Shown piece after piece: positions 43,852-51,287 of a stretch of 64,000 nucleotides of DNA (position 1 is the stretch's first letter; every line of letters begins with the position of its first letter). Below the pieces are notes generated by a model. The model was given only the letters and a program-made list of their open reading frames with translations. It was not told the origin of the DNA and searched no databases. Source of the stretch: Sutcliffiella tianshenii (GTDB lineage: Bacteria; Bacillota; Bacilli; Bacillales; Bacillaceae_I); assembly GCF_016908565.1 (NCBI RefSeq), contig NZ_JAFBED010000001.1, positions 248,001 to 312,000 on the forward strand, in the 5' to 3' direction. The position numbers and the translations under genes are program-made.

Positions 43852-43860
43852 TGATATAAT
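43852..43860 (+). promoter_or_regulatory. Extended -10 promoter of ywpF
   Basis: TGATATAAT, an extended -10 element, 50 bases before the ywpF start. The -35 region is poor. Confidence 0.5.
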
Positions 43861-43909
43861 AAAACCAAATTGGTACAAGCACGACAATAATACCCGCTGG
43901 AGGGAAAGT

Positions 43910-44338
43910 ATGAAAACGTTCAAACTTGTTGCATTGTCAATCGTACACGGGGAAAACGTTGAAAAGCTGGAATTGATAGACGGATTGATCATCAATCGGG
44001 AATACGGCAAGGAAAACTGGCTCATTGAAATTCTTCTTCCAAAGATAGATCCAGAAAAATTTCAATCCATTTTAGATAATAAAGAAACGGTAAATGTACA
44101 GGCTACCATCTCCAAACCTTCCAATGATCCCGCTTCATTCGAGGTGGTCATCAGGAATGTGGCTGTAATGGAAGATCGCATGAGCATCCTCTTTGAAGGA
44201 GAACTGTTCCGCCGCAACAACAACTATCCCGAGAAGCTCCTGGAAACATTGATGGAGAACGGCTTTAACGGGGAAGACCTGTTGCAGGCATTCAAGGAGA
44301 AAATCAACGAGAAGCCTGTATTGCAGAAATCAAAATAA
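43910..44338 (+). CDS. ywpF: YwpF-like protein
   Basis: Cytoplasmic protein of 142 residues in the YwpF family (PF14183), of unknown function; YwpF of B. subtilis is about 136 residues and its gene is next to ssbB. MKTFKLVALSIVHG at the N-terminus and the strand-rich middle (VNVQATISKPSNDPASFEVV) match the family pattern as I recall it. GGAGGGAAAGT precedes the ATG at 43910. It is divergent from ssbB. After its terminator follows an array of short degenerate repeats. Confidence 0.82.
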   Translation: MKTFKLVALSIVHGENVEKLELIDGLIINREYGKENWLIEILLPKIDPEKFQSILDNKETVNVQATISKPSNDPASFEVVIRNVAVMEDRMSILFEGELFRRNNNYPEKLLETLMENGFNGEDLLQAFKEKINEKPVLQKSK

Positions 44339-44366
44339 AAAGTCAACCATTGGTGGTTGGCTTTTT
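44337..44366 (+). terminator. Terminator after ywpF
   Basis: AGTCAACCA (44341-44349) pairs with TGGTTGGCT (44354-44362) with one G-T pair; A run before and TTTTT after. It starts at the stop codon. Confidence 0.82.
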
Positions 44367-44394
44367 TATTTTGTGATGGTAAGATTTTGGCGTG

Positions 44395-44553
44395 TTGGCG
44401 TAGAGCGCGATATTTGTCGTGTTTTGTCTTATTGCACGTAAATGCTTCGTTTTTGAGCGCAAATCAGGATAATTCATCGTAAATCGCGATTATTGAGCGC
44501 AAATTAAAATTATTGTGCATAAACCCTGAGTTTTTGAGCATAACGCAATTTAA
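44395..44553. repeat. Array of eight degenerate ~20-bp units between convergent genes
   Basis: Units start with a TT(G/C) core at 44395, 44414, 44432, 44453, 44473, 44493, 44513 and 44534; the last five steps are 21, 20, 20, 20 and 21 bases. The approximate consensus is TTGAGCGCAAAT followed by about 8 variable bases. The clearest members (44453, 44493) share TTGAGCGCAAAT exactly. It has no coding potential and lies between ywpF (plus) and a sortase gene (minus). Confidence 0.75.
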
Positions 44554-44618
44554 CCTTCACTGGCTAGAGATCATGGGGAGATAGCATGTATCTCACAAAG
44601 TATTCTATTATAGTATTT

Positions 44619-44640
44619 TTTAATCAAACGTTTGATTAAA
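44619..44640. repeat. Perfect 22-bp CG-centred palindrome
   Basis: TTTAATCAAAC / GTTTGATTAAA, a perfect inverted repeat with a CG centre, of the size and style of a LacI- or TetR-type operator. Two near-copies lie at 63709-63728 and 63881-63900. No promoter for a neighbouring gene is obvious at this copy. Confidence 0.6.
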
Positions 44641-44741
44641 CTTCCATACGAAACATCCATGACAATACTTACATGAAGACAGATTAAATTTACACATTTT
44701 AATTACTATACGAAGATAATGCGAACTCCCAATACTCCACC

Positions 44742-45299
44742 TTAGTAAATCCGCACCGCTTCCAACACATACCGCTCTGGGGCATTTCCGATAAATCGAA
44801 ACGGATAACACGTCGTCACCGTCAATGTTTCCTTCGGTTTTGGCACAAGGACCGTCGTATCATCGGCGTCAACAATGCGAATTCGCCTAATTTTATAGTG
44901 GTATTCCCCTTCCCCATACTCTACATAAAGCGAATCCCCGACCTCAAGCTCACCCAACCGGCGGAAGACTGTATCTCGATGGCCTGAAAGCACGATGTTT
45001 CCATCCTCGCCTGGGAGTTTGCTATTCGCAACATGACCGATCCCCTTTTTCAACTCTTCCTCTGAAGCTCCATGATAGATTGGAATACTCGCCTCAAGTC
45101 TAGGTATGACAAGGTCGCCGATCCCATCCCCAACTGAAAAAGGACCTAAGGGAGCCTCCTCCTTCACCCGATCCTGGCTATCAAGCTTGTTCCATTCCTC
45201 CACAGCTGAATATCCTCTCCAAAAGGAAAGACCGCTTCCCACGAACAAAGCGGCCCCTATTATAAAAATCAAAATGGATGCTATACGAAGCTTGACCAT
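44742..45299 (-). CDS. Class D sortase paired with an acidic surface protein
   Basis: Membrane transpeptidase (185 residues) with an N-terminal membrane segment (~6-26) and the sortase fold: His107 in LSGHRDTVF, catalytic Cys164 in VTTCYPF, Arg176 in APERY. It follows, 3 bases after its stop codon, the gene for an acidic exported protein with a C-terminal MPDTA signal, and should cleave that signal and attach the protein to the wall or another acceptor. This is a dedicated sortase-substrate pair known in Bacillales (processed acidic surface protein family, LPxTA-type signal). AAGAGGA precedes the ATG at 45299. A second class D sortase without substrate lies at 33954-34565. Confidence 0.92.
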   Translation of the reverse strand: MVKLRIASILIFIIGAALFVGSGLSFWRGYSAVEEWNKLDSQDRVKEEAPLGPFSVGDGIGDLVIPRLEASIPIYHGASEEELKKGIGHVANSKLPGEDGNIVLSGHRDTVFRRLGELEVGDSLYVEYGEGEYHYKIRRIRIVDADDTTVLVPKPKETLTVTTCYPFRFIGNAPERYVLEAVRIY

Positions 45300-45302
45300 G
45301 GA

Positions 45303-46241
45303 CTATCCTCTTCCAACTACCAGTGAGCGGCGGTAAAGGATTCCGGCAACGGCTACCAATAGGAGGCCCAAGACCATGCCGAGTCCATATGGAGAGGCAG
45401 TATCCGGCATTCTGTTATGATAGAGTTCGTCGCTCAATCTAACGCCGAGTTGCCCCAGGTGGATGAGCTCTTTTCCTGTTTGCTGTACATAGGCCGGAGA
45501 AATGATCTGGTCATTCATTTGGGCAGTTGCCAATAGTTCCCCCTCTTGGTTAAAAAGCTCCAGATGCACTGTTTTCCCTTCAAGCCATCCAGGCTGCAGG
45601 AGCTGTTCCTGTGTGACTGCCTCTTTATTTTCCCGATTCTCCATATGAAGATTTGCCGTTACGTCAAAGGCATTCATAAAATCGGACCAGAGAGAAAAGA
45701 TCTTTTCAACAGAGTTCGGTTCTTCTGCAACCTTTTGCTCAAGTCTCTCGAGCTCCGCCTGTAGATCTTCATTCGGCAAACCAAGGATATGCTGGAAAAT
45801 CAGCCTTGCTTCTTCCGCCTGAAAGCCGACGGAAACTAGAAAATCCTCAGCCCTTGCAACCTCTTCTTCATGAGTCATGTAAAAATCAACCGCAATTTCA
45901 AGGTCCTCGAGAAAAGTATAATCCTGCACCTTTTCACCAAAGCGGGAGAGCAGGATTTCGAGCTCCTCCTCTGTCAAATCATAAGAGTCGAGCATTCCAT
46001 GGAGATTCTCTTTATTGATCGGCGTTCCAAGTTCCGCCTGCAGATGCTCGATATCACGGAAATCATCCAGGCTAACCTCATAAAATTTCAAATAAGTATC
46101 CAAGTCATGACGGGTCCATCCGATTTCCTTCAGATAATGATCGACCTCATTCTCTGTTGGCGCAGCGAGCGCAGTCCCGGCAGTCCCCATAATAGAAATG
46201 AACAAAACTAGCATAGAAATCATGGCAACATAACGCTTCAT
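45303..46241 (-). CDS. Processed acidic surface protein, sortase D substrate
   Basis: Exported 312-residue protein. A signal peptide (1-26) ends ALA-A; the mature region is helical and very acidic (rich in E, D and L) with repeated patterns such as LTEEELEILLSRFG. A C-terminal sorting signal starts with MPDTAS (~278-283), followed by a hydrophobic segment and the basic tail YRRSLVVGRG. It fits the processed acidic surface protein family, whose usual signal is LPxTA; here methionine replaces leucine. Function unknown. It is first in a two-gene operon with the sortase. Confidence 0.88.
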   Translation of the reverse strand: MKRYVAMISMLVLFISIMGTAGTALAAPTENEVDHYLKEIGWTRHDLDTYLKFYEVSLDDFRDIEHLQAELGTPINKENLHGMLDSYDLTEEELEILLSRFGEKVQDYTFLEDLEIAVDFYMTHEEEVARAEDFLVSVGFQAEEARLIFQHILGLPNEDLQAELERLEQKVAEEPNSVEKIFSLWSDFMNAFDVTANLHMENRENKEAVTQEQLLQPGWLEGKTVHLELFNQEGELLATAQMNDQIISPAYVQQTGKELIHLGQLGVRLSDELYHNRMPDTASPYGLGMVLGLLLVAVAGILYRRSLVVGRG

Positions 46242-46321
46242 TAAAACGTCCTCCTCTAAATCGTCGCATTCTTTCCAACTAGTGTGACCAAATTATGGTG
46301 GAAATATGTAGCAGTCCATAT

Positions 46322-46365
46322 AAAAAAGCTCTGAATCTACCTAAGGGTAAAATCAGAGCTTTTTT
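46322..46365 (-). terminator. Terminator after the SEC-C protein gene
   Basis: 13-bp perfect stem AAAAAAGCTCTGA (46322-46334) with TCAGAGCTTTTTT (46353-46365), directly past the stop at 46373. Confidence 0.82.
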
Positions 46366-46372
46366 AAAGAAT

Positions 46373-47422
46373 TTAGTTCAATGCCGCTTCGATATCCTGT
46401 TGAAAAGTCTGGATGACAGGCTGTAGAACCTCATCCAGCTTTCGATAAGTGGAGGATACACTTCCTGGGGATATACCGAATTCCTCTGAAAGCGACTTTT
46501 GTGTTTCCACCTGCTCCTGCATGAAATGAACATCCAGGAAGTAGATCAAGGCCGCTGCATAGTTAGGCTCATTGCGGATGGCAGGACTCTCCTTCATGCA
46601 ATAGACGGACCAGAGCATATGGGCGAATTCCTGGAATCTTGCCGGGTATCCACGTTTTTCAGCCGCCTCCATAAATAGCTCCAACACTTTTTCCTGCGCT
46701 TCGTTTTGGACAGGAAGCTCCTGCACATCTTCTTCCGACAGTTCAAATTCGATGACATTCCCTGCAAGCATCGGGAACATGGAACGAACCTGATCTTTCG
46801 AGAGACTTTCATTTTCCAGAAGCGCCTGCAGCTTTTCCTCAATGCGGATAGCTTCCAGCGTCCCTCTTTCAAACGTCGACATGAAGACCACTTGTGCATC
46901 CTGAAACGGTACAAACATCCCTACAACCAGCTCGTTCTTGCTTAGACCTTCTTCTCGGTCTATGAATTTGACTTTGACCTTCTCGTTTGTAAAACAGTCT
47001 TCCATCGTATACTGGCCACCACGGACGTTTGATACCTTATAAATAGAAGGCTGGGCTGTTTGCCAATTCTCCGCCCATTCCTTCACTTGAGGACGGGAAA
47101 ACTTACTTTCGTTTCCTTTTACAAATTCCTGCACAATCGTCTGTCCGCTCTCACGCACAACTGTGAACATATACCAAAGGTGGACAATCTCCTGATAGGC
47201 TTCTTTTTTATCCTGATCCAATTCGAATTTATGTACATGCTTGCTCGCTGCCTCTTCCAACTCACTGGCATATTTATCGTATGCATAACGCATGATATCA
47301 ATCTGGAGTGCCATCAGTTCCGACTCCAGCACCTTCTCAAAGCTTGCACTCTGCTCTTTCTCACAACACTTCTTATACTTTCGTCCGCTTCCGCAAGGAC
47401 ACGGTTCGTTTCTTCCAATCAT
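46373..47422 (-). CDS. SEC-C metal-binding motif protein
   Basis: Cytoplasmic protein of 349 residues beginning with a SEC-C zinc-binding motif, GRNEPCPCGSGRKYKKCC (residues 3-20), the same motif that ends SecA. The rest is acidic and mostly helical with no catalytic motif I recognise; there is a possible winged-helix-like end (SLSEEFGISPGSVSSTYRKL) near ~320-340. SEC-C proteins contact ribosomes, SecB or nucleic acids; the particular role is unknown. Alone in its transcript. Confidence 0.82.
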   Translation of the reverse strand: MIGRNEPCPCGSGRKYKKCCEKEQSASFEKVLESELMALQIDIMRYAYDKYASELEEAASKHVHKFELDQDKKEAYQEIVHLWYMFTVVRESGQTIVQEFVKGNESKFSRPQVKEWAENWQTAQPSIYKVSNVRGGQYTMEDCFTNEKVKVKFIDREEGLSKNELVVGMFVPFQDAQVVFMSTFERGTLEAIRIEEKLQALLENESLSKDQVRSMFPMLAGNVIEFELSEEDVQELPVQNEAQEKVLELFMEAAEKRGYPARFQEFAHMLWSVYCMKESPAIRNEPNYAAALIYFLDVHFMQEQVETQKSLSEEFGISPGSVSSTYRKLDEVLQPVIQTFQQDIEAALN

Positions 47423-47545
47423 CCAATCACCTTACACTTTTAGTAGATTCTAAGTTGTATAGGCATAAGCCAATTAGCACAACGTTTTTCATTTTATCAT
47501 AGTTTGCGCCAGGATGCCGGGCTCATCCATTTGTAAAAAACGGAA

Positions 47546-47569
47546 AACACCGCTGATGGCAACGGTGTT
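47546..47569 (-). terminator. Terminator after the 49-residue protein gene
   Basis: AACACCG (47546-47552) pairs with CGGTGTT (47563-47569); on the minus strand TTCCGTTTTTTAC follows, 20 bases past the stop. Confidence 0.72.
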
Positions 47570-47588
47570 CTCTGAAGTACGAATCTAT

Positions 47589-47738
47589 TTATTTGATAAG
47601 CATTTGCAGCTTTTCTCTCATTTCGTTGACAAGCTCCATCATGGAGATGTTCTCACGTTCCATCCCTTGTTGGTAGGCATATTGCAGGACCTTGATGATT
47701 TCATCCTGGCTTTGGATATTACTGAATGACTCTTTCAT
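47589..47738 (-). CDS. Small acidic helical protein (49 residues)
   Basis: A 49-codon frame read by hand from the minus strand: it starts MKESFSNIQSQDEI and ends in a leucine- and methionine-rich helix with LVNEMREKLQMLIK. GGTGGTGA lies about 10 nt before the ATG at 47738, and a clear terminator follows. The heptad-like spacing suggests a dimerising or partner-binding helix. I do not recognise the family. It could extend upstream to a GTG at 47756. A terminator of its own and a plausible ribosome binding site make it likely real. Confidence 0.6.
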   Translation of the reverse strand: MKESFSNIQSQDEIIKVLQYAYQQGMERENISMMELVNEMREKLQMLIK

Positions 47739-48119
47739 TTTACTCTTTTTCACCACCTAATTAATTACAAATTATATAACAATTCTACTAGATTTCTACA
47801 AAATGGCAAGAAAATTTTGTAGTATTGTGTTATTTTTTTAGTTTATTAGTTGAAAGTGCTTTTTTATTATGTTATCTAAATACCTCTTTACTTAATATCT
47901 AAACCATTTTAGCGGGTAATTCTTCATTTTTAGGGCTTGTTACCGATATTATAATTATAAATTACAAACTCCTTCAAAATATTTGAAATAAACTCGTACA
48001 ATTATACCATCTTTTGTGAAATACTTGAAAATTATGAATTATTTTGTTAGATATTAGATAATATTGTATTTTATAGAGAAATACCTCTTTACATAACCGC
48101 TACACTTTGGAGGGTTAAT
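47739..48119. other. A+T-rich gene-free stretch upstream of the DUF5317 gene
   Basis: About 380 bases, very A+T-rich. It contains a 14-base exact direct repeat AAATACCTCTTTAC at 47878-47891 and 48079-48092. The second copy is 28 bases ahead of the DUF5317 start, and its CCTCTTTA could pair with the TAAAGAGG of the terminator at 48828-48835. No known c-di-GMP riboswitch pattern was recognised. Confidence 0.5.
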
Positions 48120-48698
48120 ATGGTATATGATGGAATTATCATCGCTTTACTGGTAGGGCTTTTTAGAGGTGGAAATTTTAAAGGATTAGCCGATATGAAG
48201 ATAAAACAAGCTTGGGTCTTTCCAGTGTTATTAATGATCCAAATTGTGATTTATATCTTGCAGAACAAAATACCCATACTAGGCTTTTACAGCAATACTA
48301 TTTTCATATTGGTTTATTTAGTAGGTATGTATTTCCTTTGGCTGAACCGCCATCACCCAGGATTTGTCGTCATCTTTATCGGTGTATTTTTAAACTTCCT
48401 TGTTATGGCACTCAATGGTGGAAGAATGCCTGTTTCAATAGAAGCCAGCGCTGTACTTGATCCCTATTTTGTAGAAGCTTTAAAGAATGGTCTTTACGGA
48501 AAACATGCTGCTATTACAGAATCAACAAGACTTGCATTTCTGGGAGATATCATTCCATTATCTGCACCTTATCCACGTGAGCAAATTATCAGCATTGGCG
48601 ATGTAATTATGAATATAGGTGTTTTCTTTTTTATCCAATACTTAATGATAGGGAAAATAGAAAAGAATTCCACTCCTCAGGTAACCACAACGAACTGA
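48120..48698 (+). CDS. DUF5317 membrane protein
   Basis: Integral membrane protein, 192 residues, with about five hydrophobic segments (~4-16, 30-50, 56-76, 82-98 and 160-178). NGGRMPVSIEA and a loop with LGDIIPLSAPYPREQIISIGDVIMNIG are the recognisable family pattern. Function is unknown; members often lie beside HD or GGDEF signalling proteins, as here. GGAGGG is well placed before the ATG at 48120. A 29-residue membrane peptide and a GGDEF/HD-GYP protein follow on the same strand. Confidence 0.82.
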   Translation: MVYDGIIIALLVGLFRGGNFKGLADMKIKQAWVFPVLLMIQIVIYILQNKIPILGFYSNTIFILVYLVGMYFLWLNRHHPGFVVIFIGVFLNFLVMALNGGRMPVSIEASAVLDPYFVEALKNGLYGKHAAITESTRLAFLGDIIPLSAPYPREQIISIGDVIMNIGVFFFIQYLMIGKIEKNSTPQVTTTN

Positions 48699-48731
48699 TT
48701 CCCATTGTGCTAGTTGAAGGGAGGTGACAAA

Positions 48732-48821
48732 ATGAACGTACGTACAAAAACTGCAATCATTAACCTTTTAGTGATTGGTTCTGTAATTGTGGCTTTAACA
48801 TCTGGCTTTAGACTTATATAA
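48732..48821 (+). CDS. 29-residue single-span membrane peptide
   Basis: A 29-codon frame read by hand, MNVRTKTAIINLLVIGSVIV and a further 9 residues, with a basic N-terminus and one hydrophobic span (~9-24). GGGAGGTGACAAA gives an excellent ribosome binding site 6-7 nt before the ATG at 48732, and a terminator follows 7 bases after the stop. It starts 33 bases after the DUF5317 stop, so co-transcription is likely. It has the look of a regulatory small membrane protein that might bind DUF5317 or the downstream diguanylate cyclase; this is inference. Confidence 0.68.
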   Translation: MNVRTKTAIINLLVIGSVIVALTSGFRLI

Positions 48822-48828
48822 TATAGAT

Positions 48829-48859
48829 AAAGAGGAACGATCTTTGATTATTCCTCTTT
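48829..48859 (+). terminator. Terminator between the small peptide and the GGDEF/HD-GYP gene
   Basis: AAAGAGGAA (48829-48837) pairs with TTCCTCTTT (48851-48859), 13-base loop, followed by ATTAATTT. The next gene starts 27 bases later, so this may act as a partial stop or attenuator. Confidence 0.65.
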
Positions 48860-48886
48860 ATTAATTTAAAAAAGAGTGTGATTTTA

Positions 48887-50752
48887 GTGGAAAGTGGAAA
48901 CATATACAATAAAATTTCGAGTGTTTACCTATTCATCATTTCGATTTTAGGCTTGGGTTTATTTATTTTGCATGCTGACTTCCCTACGTACACCCTATCT
49001 GAATGGGTTATGTTTTATTCATTGGTTGGTGCACTTTTACTTTTATACCATTTCATCATTCCATTACCCCCAAAAGGAAATTCCATATCTATGGATTCTG
49101 CTATTTATTTAGCGGTGTTATTTCTTTATGGAGTAGAAACTACCCTTCACTTATTATTCCTATGTAACATTATTTTCTCCATTCGAAATAGACACATTAT
49201 CTGGTGGAAACATTTGTTTAACTTCTCCATCTATTCCATTATGATAATCTCCGCTCATTACTGTTTCTTATGGTCAGGTGGTTTACAGAATAACGGGAAT
49301 TCCTCCATGCTTCCGTTTACTGTTTCTTTGACCGTTTACTTTTTATTGAATGTTTTATTGATATGGATGTATTTTATCCTTTCTCAATCACACTCCATTA
49401 AAGACATACTCCATTCCTTCTGGTCAAAGGGTGTTGTAATTGAATCTTTAATAAGTTATGGCAGTACACTAGTATTATCTATTATTCTTACAATCCTTCT
49501 TAAAGAGGAACAATTATTTGGTCTTTTCCTTTTCACAATCCTCTCTGTCCTTTTATCGTTTGCATTTCAAAAATTCTTTGAACTATTTAAGGAGTCAGAG
49601 GAGAGGGCCAATAAGGATTTCCTCACAAATCTTTATAACCACGGTTATTTTAAACTTAAATTGGACGAAACCTATAAAAACCTTGGGAATAAAGAAACCT
49701 TCAGTGTTGCACTATTAGATATAGATGACTTTAAAAAATACAATGATCAGAACGGCCATTTGCAAGGTGACGAGTTGTTACGGTTTATAGGGCACTTTTT
49801 AATCAACAAAACCAAGATGACCCCATATACACCTGCGCGTTACGGTGGAGAGGAGTTTGCCATCCTTTTCCCTGATGTTACGAAGGATGAGGCCAGTGTA
49901 TTTTTGAATAAAATCCGCAAGGACTTCAATGATACCCCGTTCAAGGGTGCGGATGACCTTCCTTTGAAATGCTTATCCTTCTCGGCCGGGATTACAGAGT
50001 ATGAGCCCGGGACCTATAATTCTGCAGAGCTTTTAAATAAAGCGGATAAGGCGCTTTACTATGCGAAGGCCCAAGGTAAGAACAATGTACAGATCTATTA
50101 TGAAGAGGCGGACGTCTATCAGAATGATCTGTATCTCGTAAAGGAAATCGAGAATCTCGAACAGCAATTGCAGATTTTCCTACCTAAAGATGTTTATACC
50201 TATCAGCACAGCAAGCGGGTTTTCAAATATGCGATGGACTTCAGCAAAAAGCTTGAATTGAGCGAACATGAAAGACAGACACTCATCCTTGGTGCGTTGA
50301 TCCATGATATCGGTAAAGTGGAAATCCCACGGGATATCATCAATAAAAAAGGCAAGCTCGACTCACATGAGTGGGAGATCATGAAAAAGCACGTGCTTTG
50401 GGGGAAAGAGATTGTTTCCACTACCAAGAAGTACGAGGAGCTGCTCCCATTGGTCGAGCTGCATCACGAGCGTTATGATGGAAAAGGCTATCCTTCTGGA
50501 CTTCAGGGTAATAACATTCCAAAGCTAGCCCGCATCCTATGTCTCATTGATTCGTTCGATGCCATGACTACCGAGCGCCCTTATCAGCCTACAAAAACCT
50601 TTACGGAGGCTTTTGCAGAGCTTAGACGATGTGCCGGAACACAGTTTGATCCACAGTTTGTGGAACCTTTCATCAAGATCATCCAGGAAAAGTTCCCTGC
50701 ACTTTCGAAAAAGGAAAGACTTGAGCAGGAACCAAAACGAGCAGCGCAATGA
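48887..50752 (+). CDS. Membrane GGDEF plus HD-GYP protein (c-di-GMP metabolism)
   Basis: Bifunctional signalling protein of about 621 residues. The N-terminal ~225 residues contain about seven membrane segments, probably a sensor of unknown ligand. The GGDEF domain (~245-405) has the active-site motif as GGEEF (YGGEEFAIL, ~318) with DIDDFKKYND upstream, a set compatible with diguanylate cyclase activity. The HD-GYP domain (~425-600) has HDIGK (~473), HHERYDGKGYP and the metal-binding residues of c-di-GMP phosphodiesterases. A GTG at 48887 with GAGTGTGA upstream is preferred to a GTG at 48878. Composition rises in G+C about a third of the way in. Confidence 0.88.
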   Translation: MESGNIYNKISSVYLFIISILGLGLFILHADFPTYTLSEWVMFYSLVGALLLLYHFIIPLPPKGNSISMDSAIYLAVLFLYGVETTLHLLFLCNIIFSIRNRHIIWWKHLFNFSIYSIMIISAHYCFLWSGGLQNNGNSSMLPFTVSLTVYFLLNVLLIWMYFILSQSHSIKDILHSFWSKGVVIESLISYGSTLVLSIILTILLKEEQLFGLFLFTILSVLLSFAFQKFFELFKESEERANKDFLTNLYNHGYFKLKLDETYKNLGNKETFSVALLDIDDFKKYNDQNGHLQGDELLRFIGHFLINKTKMTPYTPARYGGEEFAILFPDVTKDEASVFLNKIRKDFNDTPFKGADDLPLKCLSFSAGITEYEPGTYNSAELLNKADKALYYAKAQGKNNVQIYYEEADVYQNDLYLVKEIENLEQQLQIFLPKDVYTYQHSKRVFKYAMDFSKKLELSEHERQTLILGALIHDIGKVEIPRDIINKKGKLDSHEWEIMKKHVLWGKEIVSTTKKYEELLPLVELHHERYDGKGYPSGLQGNNIPKLARILCLIDSFDAMTTERPYQPTKTFTEAFAELRRCAGTQFDPQFVEPFIKIIQEKFPALSKKERLEQEPKRAAQ

Positions 50753-50767
50753 CAAATTTGCGCTGCT
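50740..50767 (+). terminator. Terminator after the GGDEF/HD-GYP gene
   Basis: AGCAGCGCAA (50740-50749) pairs with TTGCGCTGCT (50758-50767), then TTCTTTTATTTT. The TGA stop codon lies in the loop. Confidence 0.78.
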
Positions 50768-50808
50768 TTCTTTTATTTTATATAGTAATTGGGAGAGAAG
50801 GTGATTAG

Positions 50809-51231
50809 ATGAAGCTATTGAAAGGCTTGCTTATAACTGTAATAGTTTTGGGCGCTATAGGGGCAGTGGGCTACTATTTTGTCAACAAGTACATCGAGGA
50901 TAGAGCTGTCGAATATGTGGAGCAGGATCTCGACGACAACAATATTGCCATGGCCCGGGACTATGTAGACAACTCCCCATCCCTGAAAGCTTATATCTCA
51001 GAAGGCGCGGACGCAAACCTCGAGGAATTGCCGTTCCAGACGAGGGAGGAAGCCACAAGGGCTGTGATGAAAAAGCTGAGCCTCCAGGAAATGCAGGCTA
51101 TCCAGGCAAAGGCGGCCGACGGAATGAGCGAGGCCGAAGCGATGGAGCTTGCTGAAACGTTTGAAGATAAATTGACGGATGAAGAAATGTTGGCTTTGAA
51201 GGCTATTATTTATAAAGAGCTATATGAGTAA
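50809..51231 (+). CDS. Membrane-anchored protein of unknown function
   Basis: A 140-residue protein with one N-terminal membrane segment (residues ~7-27) and an acidic helical remainder rich in A, E and D (NIAMARDYVDNSP, then EEMLALKAIIYKEL at the end). No catalytic motif is seen. Similar Bacillus proteins carry misleading tRNA-synthetase names in databases; nothing here supports such a role. AAGGTGATTAG precedes the ATG at 50809. Single-gene unit between two terminators. Confidence 0.7.
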   Translation: MKLLKGLLITVIVLGAIGAVGYYFVNKYIEDRAVEYVEQDLDDNNIAMARDYVDNSPSLKAYISEGADANLEELPFQTREEATRAVMKKLSLQEMQAIQAKAADGMSEAEAMELAETFEDKLTDEEMLALKAIIYKELYE

Positions 51232-51239
51232 AAACTCTA

Positions 51240-51276
51240 AAAGGGGTTCGACTTATTTCTAATGTCGAACCCCTTT
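51240..51276. terminator. Bidirectional terminator
   Basis: Perfect 13-bp stem, AAAGGGGTTCGAC (51240-51252) with GTCGAACCCCTTT (51264-51276), between convergent genes. Confidence 0.87.
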
Positions 51277-51287
51277 ACTTTTAAAAA

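Noticed and set aside
44395-44553. CRISPR array or coding repeat
   Set aside because: Units are degenerate over their whole ~20 bases with no constant repeat/variable spacer structure, and all frames are interrupted.
47739-48119. c-di-GMP riboswitch upstream of the DUF5317/GGDEF genes
   Set aside because: The conserved GEMM-type core sequences and tetraloop/receptor pattern were not found in this very A+T-rich interval.
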